From: Brachionus rotundiformis
Taxonomy: Eukaryota > Rotifera > Eurotatoria > Ploima > Brachionidae
Length of the DNA: 64,000 bases
Direction of reading: 5' to 3'
Assembly (NCBI GenBank): GCA_016802295.1
Contig: JAESIW010000207.1
Location: 1,953,581-2,017,580, forward strand
Each line of letters opens with the position of its first letter. The first letter of the stretch is position 1. The notes under the pieces are model-generated. The model was not told the DNA's origin. It made no database searches and was given only the letters and a program-made list of their open reading frames with translations. A program made the position numbers and the translations under genes. This document shows positions 11,005 through 22,580 of the stretch, in pieces.

Positions 11005-14000
11005 TTAAGATTTTTCATCGAAGGAACTTTGAACAAAATAACTACTCTGAACTGACGATTGAGAGAATGATCTCAATCGAAAATTTTTGTCCTGATAATC
11101 ACCATGTTTGATTAGCTTCATGTTTACCAAATCGACCAAGTTGGCTTCGTCTTGATCCACTAAAAGTTTATCTATCAATTTTACAAAATAATTATTCATA
11201 TACTCTTCCACACTTTCATAAAAATATATTTCGCCCAGCAAATACATATACTCTTGTTTTAGAATTAAAAGCCTTTAATTTTTAATTTAATATTTTAATT
11301 ATTAATTTAATTATTTGGCAATTACTTATTTGCCAAATCGGTTCGCAATGTTTGATTCAAATTGGCTACGCCGATATTGATTACATGTAGACCGACTGCC
11401 TTATGTGAACTAGATGGTTGCTTGACTCCTGTGTTGTAAAGACCAATCAAAAACCTATTTTTGTTTTTAATTAGATAATTTTAATTAGAATTTTATTTCG
11501 AAAATTTTAAATTACTTTAATAAATGAAGTGCTATCTCCGTAGAAAGCATGACCTCTTTGAACAAGCTGTTGACAGGACCAGCAATCAACGACTTGAGTT
11601 TCGAATGCTGAGCCCTTAATTTAAATAATGTTTTCTTGACAAAATAAGATAAAAAATTTATCTATTTTAATTTAGTTTTAATTAACTACTTTGAAAATGT
11701 GCTTATCCAAACAGTCGAGATCTATTTCATCTGGGTTGTACACAACTCTGGTAAATATGGATCCCTCATCATAAGGCAAGTCACTGTAATCGCTGGAATT
11801 AGAAGCTATTCTTGTCAAATATGTCTCGATATGACCCAATTCCAGCATGCATTTAGCTATTTCGCCATCTTTATCATTTATCAGTCCATGATTGACCATA
11901 ACAAAAGGTAAATTTTGCTTTACTTCGGACTAATGAAACATGAAACAATTTAAAAAAAATCTTGACTTAAAAATTATACAATACCAAGGAATTTTTTGCG
12001 TTCCAAGAAAGACCAGAAAACATTAGAATAGAGTTTAAGTTGAAAGCAAATGGATTTCTGTTTATGGAACCGCTGAAGTTACACAAAAGAAATCCTAGTG
12101 CTTGGTCAAATTCTTGTCTTTTCTGAGCATCGTTTATGTTACGCAAGCAACCATCAGGACATCCCAGGAAACTGTTCCAATTAGAAGAGCCAACGCAGAA
12201 AAAAAATGCTTTTCCAGATTTGTATAAACTTGTCGATTTGGATGCGAAATCTGTGCCTGACTTTAAGCCATATTCCATAAGGATATAATTGTCGAATTTT
12301 TCCAATTCGGAAATTGTTTCCTCATCTCCATTATGGTACAAATAAGAACAAAGCATCATGTATTGGTTTGAGTCAAGGGAAAATGGGTTTTTATCTTCCA
12401 TGCATGTCAATAAGCTTGATAATCTTGGTCCAATGTTCAAAAATCTTAAAGGTTTATTCATTTTTGAGGTTCTTGAGGTTTGAAGAATTGCTAGTTTACT
12501 TAAATCCTTTGAAAAGATCAAGATATTCTTTTATCTCAACAATCACATCGCACAGCTCGGCCACATCAGTTGTAATATCAATAGATGGCACTATTTCCAG
12601 ATTTACTTCTTCGCAAAATTTCATCAAACCGAACCAATTTCTAATTAAAAAAAAAATTACATCTTTAGAAAATATTTTATATTTTATATGTCTTTATCAT
12701 TTATTATTTAAAAAAATCAAATTGTATTCAAAAAAAATTTAGCAACATAATTATTGTGATCTAATAATAGATAAGTATTAATTTCAAGTTTAAATTCTGC
12801 TGAAATTCTAATATTTTTAAAATAAATTACAATTAATTTACTTTGAAAAATGATAATTTTTATTTTTATATTTTTTTTATTGCTAAATATCTCATTAATC
12901 TGATCTATTAAAACAAAAAATGATTTTCTAATTGTAAATTCATTTAATTCTAAATATATTTTTATTTATAAAATGATCCACTTACTCTATGTAATGATAC
13001 CATTGTTTTTTGTTACACATATTTGGCAACGAAGAAAATTTTACATAAAAATGAACTTGGTTAATTTTATAAAATGCCATCATTTGGAGTATGGCCATTA
13101 AATTTTCATAATTAAAATAAAATCCTTGGGAAAAGTCCAACATCACACTCCGATACTTGACATCTGAATAGTCAATAATCTTAAAAAAATAAATATGTTC
13201 AAACTATCTGTTTAATTTTTGTTCCAAATTACTCTTAGTGACGGAATGGAGCTCTTGGTGTAAATTTTACACAGCTGCATGAAAGTAAAAAAAGCGTACT
13301 GTAATGATACTGAATCAATGGCATTTATTTCAATTTTTTTCCTTGTTACCAAAATTGAGTAAGCGCTTTGATGTTGGAACAAATTTTTGTCAATGCTGAC
13401 AGAAATGAATGGCAAGTTGTCACTTGGCTTATGAATGCAATAAAAAGTAATGCCACTAAACGCGCTAGCCAATTTGTTTATCAAATCCATGTAGGTATAG
13501 GTATAAGGTGGCTTAAAATAGATAAACAATGGTTGACTTTTGACATTGGGCAAAAAAAATCTATCCTTTTCGTCCTCGCTTATAATGGTGCAGATTTGTG
13601 GCTGAGGCCAGATAAGGTTTTTTAAGTCTGGTTTCTGATCGCTTGATGCTTCAGTGAATGGTGTCAGTGAGCTTTGGGACCAGTTGTACAAGTGGTCCGA
13701 CTCGGTTGTAGATTTTCTTGACGAAGTGGACGCTGTTGAATCGTTGTGACCAGTGAGTGTGTCTAAAGAGTGTACTATGCTTGTTTTATTTGGACTAGGC
13801 TCTGATTGGGATTTTTCCAAAGGTGCATGGTTTTTAACAGATGCTACATCATTTAGAAAATCATTAATTAGGCTGACGATTTCTGGCTCAGATTGGGATT
13901 TAGTTTGGGCCAATTCAAGTACTGAAAGATCTTTGAACTTGCCACATGAGCCTTTTATTCCAATCGGATCACTTTTATAAATCAAAAGAGTTTCGATTAT

Positions 14001-14704
14001 TTTTAAAACTTCTGCTTTAGGTTCAGCACGAACCACCGCTTCGTGCAGCGGCGTAGCACCATTTTTATTGACTGAATTAACAAAAGAACCATTGTCCAGT
14101 AAGAGTCTCACCATGGGCTCAGTAGAGTACATGCAGGCCCAGTGCAAGTATGAGTTATCATCAGGTAAAACTACTGACTTGTTGTTCACATCGAATCCAG
14201 CCTTTAAATATTGTTTAACACTGGTCAGATTGTTTTGGACTATGGACTGCATACAGCTGTCAGACAAAAGTTGCTGCATTGTGCTACAATTGTCTTCATT
14301 TACCAAACTGAGCAGACATTTTCCATTTTTTTGGTCAATTAGGCTCGGATCAGCGCCAAAATTGAGCAAAGTACGAATTAGGTCACAATCTTTTTGACCA
14401 TAAGCCACCATTAATGGACTAGTTGTTCCATTCTCGCAATAGTTTGAATTAAAAAAATATTTTATATCATCATGCTTGTTTTGATTATCTTTAATAAACA
14501 TTTAATGAAATTTTTTTTTTACATTTTTTTACCTTAATTACCTTTAAACCATTGATTTAGGATGCTGACCACAATATCGGTGCGCTTATGTATGATGGCT
14601 TCGTAGAGATTTTTTCTGGCATCTTCTAGGTATTCATTGTTCTGATTTGGCTCCAAATCGGATTGATTTGACAGCGATTTATTACGATTTAAAAAACTGA
14701 ACAT
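11005..14704 (-). CDS. Ankyrin-repeat protein with GH20 hexosaminidase-like module, probable pseudoenzyme
   Basis: Exons on the minus strand: 14542-14704, 13233-14488, 12986-13179, 12500-12640, 11985-12471, 11690-11929, 11516-11607, 11326-11454 and 11005-11272. All are in phase and give about 989 aa. Residues about 55-260 are ankyrin repeats (SYLHWAC..., GATPLHEAV). A Ser-rich linker follows. Residues about 350-470 match the GH20 N-terminal domain (AYSILVTRKKIEI). The GH20 barrel begins YRSVMLDFS...LQMMAFYKINQVHFYV and continues EIVPSID, FFFCVGSSNWNSFLG and SGLSWNAKNS, all landmarks of bacterial-type GH20 enzymes. Where active enzymes have a G-x-D-E catalytic pair, this protein reads LNIGPRLSS, so hydrolysis is unlikely. 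No signal peptide is present, so it should be cytosolic. The fourth exon's join needs either a 28-nt intron (12472-12499) or a one-frame slip in the assembly. It is head-to-head with the gene at 14935. Confidence 0.8.
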
Positions 14705-14851
14705 TTTATATTTTATTCATTAAAAAATTATAATTTAAAAAAAAATCTAAAACTAATAGTTAAAATTAACAATTTATCCTTTTCACCTTAAATTTCAGGG
14801 AAGTTAAAAATAAATAAATTGTTTCTTAACTTTTAAATAATTAAAACCATG

Positions 14852-14866
14852 GTTACCAATGGTTAC
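14852..14866. promoter_or_regulatory. Candidate RFX X-box between divergent genes
   Basis: The minus strand reads GTAACC-ATT-GGTAAC, matching the X-box consensus GTNRCC-N(0-3)-RGYAAC. It lies 148 bases upstream of the ankyrin/GH20 start and 69 bases upstream of the small gene at 14935, in their 230-base shared 5' gap. An overlapping AACCATGGTT palindrome is adjacent. Confidence 0.42.
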
Positions 14867-14934
14867 AAAATTATTATTAATCATTATTAAGACATAAAAA
14901 TTATTTCTAAGTTTGATCAAAAATTAAATCTAAG

Positions 14935-15270
14935 ATGAGTAGTTATGAGCGAAAAAAGAGACACTTGGATGAACTTAAGAGATCATTTCGCTACAACTAT
15001 TCGGACAGTTCTGACACTACTTTGAGGAACGAAGACGACACCGAGTCAGAAATAAGACACCGGCGCCGAAATAGGAGGTCAAATAGCATCAGTTTGGACC
15101 AGTGTGTGGATTCAATGTGTGACTTATTGAAACAGTGGTGTCGCAAAATTTGCCAACCAGACCGATGCTGGGCGCATTCGGTCAGCTTTTGGTTGATATC
15201 CATCTGCATTTTGAAGTATACTTTGGACTATCTGCTCATAAAGCCCCAGAATATTTTTGTTCTAATTTAA
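14935..15270 (+). CDS. Small hypothetical protein with C-terminal membrane segment
   Basis: A single exon of 111 aa from ATG 14935. The first 70 residues are very basic and acidic mixed (RKKRHLDELKR, RHRRRNRR), followed by a Cys cluster (DQCVDSMCDLLKQWCRKICQPDRCW) and one hydrophobic segment near residues 80-100 (VSFWLISICILKY). The layout suggests a tail-anchored membrane protein, which is inference. I do not recognise a family. It faces the ankyrin/GH20 gene across a 230-base gap, so the two probably share a promoter. Splicing to a further exon downstream cannot be excluded. Confidence 0.55.
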   Translation: MSSYERKKRHLDELKRSFRYNYSDSSDTTLRNEDDTESEIRHRRRNRRSNSISLDQCVDSMCDLLKQWCRKICQPDRCWAHSVSFWLISICILKYTLDYLLIKPQNIFVLI

Positions 15271-17781
15271 TGCAAAACGTTTAAGATAGAAGAATTTTGA
15301 AACAAATAATTTCAATATGTGTCTTTTATTATGCTTGAAATTTTTTTAAATAAAGATATTCCTAATGATTTTTGAAATACGTGTTTGAAGTTAAGTTTAG
15401 AAAATTTGTTAAAAAAAATTAGAAAATTGCCATCATGGTGTCTTGTTTTGGTATCGTTCGAGCAACCAAATAAACTCGTCATCATTTAAATATTTTCCCA
15501 AGTCGAATAAAATATTTTTTAAACTTAAATTGTGTTTTCAATTACATACGATCAAATCTTTATATTTGACAATGGAAAAAAAATTTTTTTTTTCAACAAA
15601 AAAATTATAAACTTTTAAAAAATTTCCTAATGAGTGAAAATTTTAATTTATTAAACGAATATACCTTGATTACCTCACCTAGAAGTTTAGTTTTAAGCAA
15701 TTTTGCTATTTTAAATTGTTAAAGTGAGGAGTTAAATTGATTTAAAAAATTAATAAAAAAGAAAAATAATTTTTAAACTGTTGACTGTTTTGAATAAAAT
15801 AAAATTTTGAGTTTTAAAATGTATAAATTATTTTGTTAATTATTTACTTTTCAAGCCGTAAAACTAAAATAAAGCAAAAATTTAATTTTAACATTGTTTT
15901 ATTAATTATATATTTAAATTAAATTTATTCATTTGATTAATTTTTAGGCGCATAAAAAAGTATTATCAAATTTTAAATAATTTATTAATATTTTTACAAG
16001 CTTTATTTTTTTTATTGCAAAAAATATTTTAAATGATAATTTATTTCCCTATTTGACTCAAATTGATTTAATGCTTAATTTTAGTCATCTTGGTTACTTT
16101 ATAATAAATAATTACTGATAAATATTTGTTTTTAACAAAAAAGCCAAAAGATATAACTAATTAAAAATTATTGACGGATAAAATCAATAAAAATAATGTA
16201 ATCTTTTTTTTAAATATCCCCGACTTGTTATTTACCTAGACATTTTTGAAAATAAATTATATCAAAACATAAATTCAATTAATCAATTTTATAGGATGAC
16301 ATAAATAATAAAATACAACCTCTAAAATTTTTTGTGACATAAAAAGATTGAATCATTTATTAAATAATTAGTGTCTAAGATTATTAACTCATATATATAT
16401 AAAGAAGCAACCTAAGATGATTTAATTATCAATTATAAACTATTTTTTGAAATCATTTCTAGTGTTGAATGCGGCCGGATTTACTTATTTTTATCTTAAC
16501 AAATAAAATAACTTTTTTTTTTAATTCATCATTTTTAATAGTTATAAAGTTTTTCATCTAAGCTATATATATACATATTTTTATAAAATATTTTCATAAA
16601 GATAAAAACATAAACCTTGCTTATATATCTTTTTTAATTCTTATTAATTAAATTAATACAATTAATTATTAATTTTTTATACTGTAGCATTTATACAGTC
16701 AGAAAATTAAGTTTACCATAAGCAATAATTTTTGAATTTTGTAAATTAAAATTTTAAAATAAGATATTGAATTAAATTTTATAATTGAAAAATATTATTA
16801 CTTAATAATATTTAGAAGCTTAATATATTATTTGATATCTTACAATATAAAAAATGAATAGTTAATTTATTAATTTAATTAATAAAAATTCAAATATGGT
16901 TTATAATCAAGATAATTAAGCAAGGTTAATGTTTTAATCTTTTTGAAAATATTTTATCAAAGCCTTAAGTGGCGAAAGCACAAAAGTTAAACATTAAAAA
17001 AATATTCTAAGATTCTAATTGTATGCAACTGATGCTGATAAATTTATGATAATAATTTTCCAAATTTTTCAACTCTAATTTTATCCAGATATTATATTTT
17101 CGTTATTTTTAATATTATCATGCAGTTATTATAAATTGAATAAAAAAAAGTATCCAAGATAAGATTTTACTTAATTAACTAATTAAAATATTTATTTTGT
17201 TAATCTACTTTTTGAAATATTCCTATTTCATGAATACATTATTTTACTTTAATTTAAAATTTTAAGGCTTAACTTAGATTATTTAATTTAAATTAGATTA
17301 TTTAGGCATTACTTATTAAACAATTAAAATTATAAAGTTTGAAAAGATAAATGATTTTTAATTTAAAATTGCCCAAATTAAATTATTCTGGTAGAAATTG
17401 AGATATTCAAAGACAATTTAAAAGGGTATTAAGAGGACACCGGTGAGCATGTAGCAAAATGTAGCGATATAGTCCGTGTAAGGCCAAAAAATACATACTA
17501 ATTATTATTTATTTAATATCTATTTTCAGTAAACTACGCTAGGATGATGAAAAAAGATTAAAATAGTTTAAAAAGTAAAGTTTTGTTTCTCTAACTAAAT
17601 TTAAAAAGTATTTTTTTATTAATGGTATGTGCCAAAATGAATTTTCTTCTAAACAAACATTGGATATTATGAATATAATTTATTTATAGAACAAAACTTT
17701 TATTAAATATTTAAATTTAATTTTAGCAAAAAAAAAATTAATAGAATAAAAGAAACAAAATTATGAAATAAAATAAGAAAG
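15271..17781. other. AT-rich gene-free region
   Basis: About 2.5 kb of extreme AT content between two convergent 3' ends. No coding frame, tRNA or repeat was recognised. Confidence 0.5.
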
Positions 17782-20157
17782 TTATTTAGTTTTTCTAAAT
17801 GATGCCTTCTCTTCACCAAACTCATTTTCAATTCGAATAAAGATTTCCTGTGATCCGCATGTCCAATTTTCAATATCATACACAATTAACTCATTTTCAA
17901 AACTGGTATCTGCATACTGCATTATGTCACCATTTAAGCTTAGCGCATTCATCGACTGATTTGTCTGCTTGATCTCTTTGCCATTGAAGATACCATTTGT
18001 TTTCTGGTAGCTAGGCGATGACGGATAGTTCTGTTTGTACTTGGTGTTGTTTGTGGATGAGCCATTGCGCGAACTAGCCCACAGTTTGACACTCTGCTTG
18101 GACTTGAGGAAGAAATTTTCGGGAAACTTGAACGATATCTTGCGCACACTGCCCACACAGTGCGTCAATGTCCAATTGGTCATGTTTATGTCATTTCTCT
18201 TGCTGGTATTCTCGATCACAATGTAGTCGCCATCGATGCAGCACTCGCTTATGCTAACAGGGCCTTTGGACGAGCGTTGAGCGCTCAGTTTTTGCGGAAA
18301 CTTCTGCACCAAAGAGCCGATTATGTCCTTTTGAGGCATGGTGTCATTGGCCTGAAAGAATATCTCTCCAATGGCGTAGTTTGAGTTGAATATGATCTCG
18401 GTCTCGTTCCAGAGACGTCTGTGCTCCTCGCACCGATTGTAAATCTCTTTCACATCCTCCTCCTTGATGTCCGGTCTGAAAAACAAACAAAATAAAGCCC
18501 TAAACCCAAAACCAATGGTTTATTATTTTTTTCTTAAACACACCTCATCATGTCATCCAAAGATTGGTTGACAAATTGAAGAAGATTGCCATTTGTTTCC
18601 ATAAATTCGGCCGGTGCTGAGCGCAACACCGACAGTCTGTTATTCTTAAACTCATCTATTTCGGTCAAAAATTCCTCCTCGAGCAATCGGATATGGTCAA
18701 TTATCTTCGATATTTGTTCACTTACTTCTATTTTTTTCATCTCACTAAGCGAGATCAATTTCTCTTCGCTTTGATCAAGTTTATCTTTAAAAAATAATAG
18801 ACAATATTTTCTTTATTTATTAAATTAAATCTTTAAAATCTGCTTAAGTTTATTTATTTTAATTTTATTTTAATTAATTAGAAAAAATAATTAAAAATTT
18901 GTCACCGCATATCACCTATTCACCATGGTTTTTTAATTATCTATTTCTATCTATCAATAGTCAACAAATATATATATTATATTAAGAAAAGGCAATGAAT
19001 CTGGCTTCTAATGGTTTTTGAAACAGTCATTTAATTAAAAAATAAAAATAATATTTATTTAATATATGGTAACTAAGTTTAATTTGGCATCTTGAAGTTG
19101 GTGATCATTTCAAAATATCATTTCAATTCAAAGGGTTTATCTTTAAATTAATTTTATTAATTTTAATGTAACACGTTTTACATGCTATGTAAATTCAAAA
19201 ATAAATAATTGTAAAAAAATTTTCTCAGCCCATTGATTAGGTCGGTCTTCACATTTTAAATATATAAACTCATTTTTTGTGAAGTTAACTTTGAATTTAC
19301 TTGAAAATTAAATTCAAATATTAAATTCCGAATAAAAAAAAATTACTTAAAAATACAGATAACAAAAATGAGCTAATAAATTTTAAAATTTTAAATTTTA
19401 AAAATCAATCTAATCAATCAAGTTGAGAAAATATTTTTATAAAATTATTTTTTTTTTAAATCTACATAATATGTAAAGCGTGTCACATTAAACTGACAAA
19501 ATTAATTTAAAAATAAATTCTAATATCTAAAGATAAACTCTTTTCCTAGTTTTTATTTAAATTCATTTTTATTCTAGCATAAAGAACTTCACTATAGATA
19601 GTTTTTTTTTTATTTTATTTAAATAAAAAAATTTATAACTTGATAATTCATTTACCGGAAAAATCTAGCAGCTTTGACTTGAGGTCTTCGAGGGACTTGA
19701 GGGTCTCTTTGTAGGCAGCGCCACGGTCTATTTCGACCGTGGGTATGCACTGTATGTCCGCGACGAACAAATTTTTAGGCAGCGTGTCGACCGCATGGCT
19801 GGTAACGGTGTGCAGCGAGTTGCATTTGATGCATCGAATGGTCGAGTAGCGGTTCATTTGAACAAGACATTGCAGGCAATAAGTGTGACCGCAGTGGAGT
19901 AGTCGCGGGTCTCGGTAGGGTTTTTTACAATATAAACAGTGAAGTAAGCTTAAAACCGACTCGGTACTAAATACTTTATACAAACCGCTGCCATTTGTCA
20001 ACATCAAGGCCTTGCTGGCCACCAGAGCCCTAAAAAAAAGTCACAGTTTGCTCAAAGCATGTTTATGGCCGTCTTACCCGCTTGCCGGCGACCCGTTTTG
20101 GCCCGAGAACGAGTTCTTGCTCCCGCTGGCGCTTATACAGCCATTGGAATTCAGCAT
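17782..20157 (-). CDS. RING finger, coiled-coil and lamin tail domain protein
   Basis: Exons on the minus strand are 20078-20157, 19656-20029, 18544-18784 and 17782-18475. All junctions are in phase, giving 462 aa. After a Ser/Gly-rich start, a C3HC4 RING lies at about residues 55-100: HCLYC, LLHCGHTYCLQC, RCIKC, with all eight zinc ligands present and spacing typical of TRIM-type E3 ligases. A helical stretch with heptad character (SEMKKIEVSEQISKIIDHIR...) spans about 150-260. A lamin tail domain occupies about 290-360: GDYIVIENTS, MTNWTLTHCVG, KFPENFFLKSKQSVKLWASS, the Ig-like fold of nuclear lamins. The rest is Ser/Asn-rich plus a short final strand segment. There is no B-box, lamin rod or CaaX box. 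RING suggests ubiquitin ligase activity; the lamin tail suggests binding to DNA, chromatin or protein at the nucleus. That combined role is inference. Confidence 0.82.
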
Positions 20158-20961
20158 CCTATACTCCTTGATGTTATCCAATTTTTATCAAATAAGTTTG
20201 GTAAAAAAAAATTTTTTTTTTATTTTATATTTTATTTATTTTTCTCAAGAAAAAACAATTATATACTTTTTTTCTATTTGTAATATATTTATAATCTAAA
20301 TAATAAATTAATTAAAATAGATAAAAGTGAAAAAGTGTTTAAGTAATTAGATTGATTGATCTTTTTTTAATTTAATTATACGCCATTCTGGATATTCATT
20401 GAAGCAAAGAGAAATACCAAGTGGCGGCCGCCGTCCCTGCTCGTAGCTTGTAATTTTTCTTTTCATTGAGAATATTTGTCAAATATAGAATTAGTGGCTT
20501 AGTTTTGACCGAGATAAGCCTAAGTGATACAAAGCTGAGTGAACAATGGAAAACAACATGGAATTAGATACGTACATCAATATTAAAAACGATAAATTTA
20601 ATCGTTTTTTAAATTAAAACTAATTATAACTAGACACAAAATTAAAGGCCAGATTAAAAAAAAAAATTAATTAAACTCAAACCATTTGTCACTTAGAGTT
20701 CTAGATTATTAATTAGTCAAACATAGTTTTATTTAATTTGACTAAATTGACTGAAAAAAATAAATAAAATAATAATTTTTTTTTTCGTATTATTATTTTC
20801 AGCATTAAGAGCTTTTTTATTTATGGCTAGTTTATGTGACTTTTTATGTTGTTGTTTAGTTGACAAGTGGCTCAAGGAGCAAACAAACCGGTATCCTCTA
20901 AACCGGCTTAGAAACTTGAGCAAAAAAGCTCTTTTTTTTGTATTTTATTTGGTAAAAAATT
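20158..20961. other. Upstream region of the RING/lamin tail gene
   Basis: Mostly AT-rich, with a short GC-rich patch at about 20418-20450 that includes the palindrome GCGGCCGC (20424-20431). No gene was recognised. The patch may be a promoter element of the minus-strand gene, but nothing shows it directly. Confidence 0.35.
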
Positions 20962-21049
20962 TGCCCCAGGAGAGGCTCGAACTCTCGACCTTCGCATCGC
21001 TACACTGTATTTATAAGTACGACGCTCTAACCGACTGAGCTACTCGGGC
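20962..21049 (-). tRNA. tRNA-Ile-TAT: tRNA-Ile(UAU) with 14-nt intron, copy 1
   Basis: The 88-nt minus-strand gene folds as a cloverleaf: D arm GCTC/GAGC, anticodon stem TCGTA/TGCGA, loop C-T-TAT-A-(intron)-A, T arm GAGAG-TTCGAGC-CTCTC, discriminator A. The intron sits at the canonical site after position 37. The acceptor stem reads GCCCGAG against CTGGGGC, leaving one G-G mismatch. The 3' flank carries a T6 run, a Pol III terminator. Confidence 0.93.
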
Positions 21050-22196
21050 ACTGATATTTAACAATGCAAAATTCCTACTGTACATTCACAGAGCATACGA
21101 CAGAGGTTTTTGCAATTTTATTTCACGTCGACATATTTTTTGTCTTATGGGAACATTTACACAATTTAAATTACTTATGAGAATTTTGAGTTGAATTTAA
21201 TGCTAGATTAATTAATGATTATGGTCATGCAATGAGGCTTAATGACTATTGAGATTACTTATAATTCAAGAGCTTAATTGCTCTTTAATTGATCGCGACC
21301 ATTCGGAGCGGTCAAGATTTTAATTCCGAGCCGTTTTGAGACCTAACATTCTGTAGGTCAAAGACAAATAAACACTGCAAGAGATCATTAATCTAATTGG
21401 CACAATTAACTCGCCTGCTATCAATTTCTAGCCGGTTATTCAATAGAGCCTACTCTACTCTAGTTTAGAGTAGCCATGGATACTTATTGGCTAGAAACAA
21501 AAAGAGCCCTTTAGTATTTGTAATTGGCATTCGACACACCTGTTTCTATAGATACTTTGCCCAAAGGTATACCTGTATCCTATTACAATTCTAATAGCTT
21601 ATAAAGTCTTTATTCAAAATAATAACATATTTAATGTTTCTATTTCTCTATTTATACAAATATATTTATTGCTATCTATTTATCTATCTTTTCTTTTGTT
21701 AAAATATACACAATTTTCGTATATTTTTTTTTCTTATTTTTTTTCGAATAATAAAATCGATATTTAAGATCGGAAAATTTAACCCAAATATTAAAATTAA
21801 GCTTTATTTATTTGAATAGCGGTCTTGGCATTGATTAGAAATTCACTTGAACATTTAAGCTTTTAAATCAAACTTGATAATAATTGTGTAATGTGTTTAT
21901 AATCTATTGATTGAGCACATGATTAAAATGTGATGAAATGAGGCCGTATTGGATCGATTGCGCAATATTTCTTATCTATATTGACTTATTTGAAGATAAT
22001 TTTGTCTGAAAATGTGAAACAAATTGAGCATTTGAAATAAAATTATAAAAAAAATTTAATATAAATTTTGCCATAGATAGTATGTCATTAGTTAAAAGCA
22101 ATTTTGAAATGCTTTTAAAAAATTGTCAATTGAGTATTCCTTGCTTGGTGTCTAAACCATGTTACATCAATAATTAATTAGTTATCTACCACAACG

Positions 22197-22220
22197 CACA
22201 CACACACACACACAAACACA
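22197..22220. repeat. (CA)n microsatellite
   Basis: A run of CA dinucleotides with one interruption near its end. Confidence 0.9.
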
Positions 22221-22560
22221 TACATAGAACAAACCAAGGGCTACAAGCCACCAAATCAAGCATTAAATGAGCTCTAGTAGTAGAAAAAAAATCTATTTTT
22301 TATTTAAGATTAGTAAACAGGTAAATTGATAAATGAGCATTGTATCAAAATAAATACTCGTTTTTTAATATGATCCATATGCATTTAAATAAACATTGTT
22401 TTATTTCTATTAATGCCAGATTAACCATAGACGCTCCATAGAAAAATGCCAAGCGTCTATATAGGTTGTCGAATTTATTAAGTTTAAATAAATAGTTCCA
22501 TTTAAGTGCCGGATAGGTTACAAGATTATTTTTTTGGCAAATAAAATAAAACTAATCACA

Positions 22561-22580
22561 CTCTCTCTCTCTTTCTCTCT
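22561..22580. repeat. (CT)n microsatellite
   Basis: CT dinucleotide run with a single TTT interruption. Confidence 0.85.

Noticed and set aside
11699..12742. Plus-strand open frames over the GH20 exons
   Set aside because: The minus strand carries the GH20 motifs with consistent splice phase; the plus-strand frames match nothing.
20823..21038. Open frame across the tRNA-Ile copy 1
   Set aside because: It overlaps the tRNA on the opposite strand and reads through its sequence; no protein-like conservation is visible.
22197..22220. CA run as a CRISPR-like or functional repeat
   Set aside because: It is a simple dinucleotide microsatellite with no spacer structure, in a eukaryotic genome.
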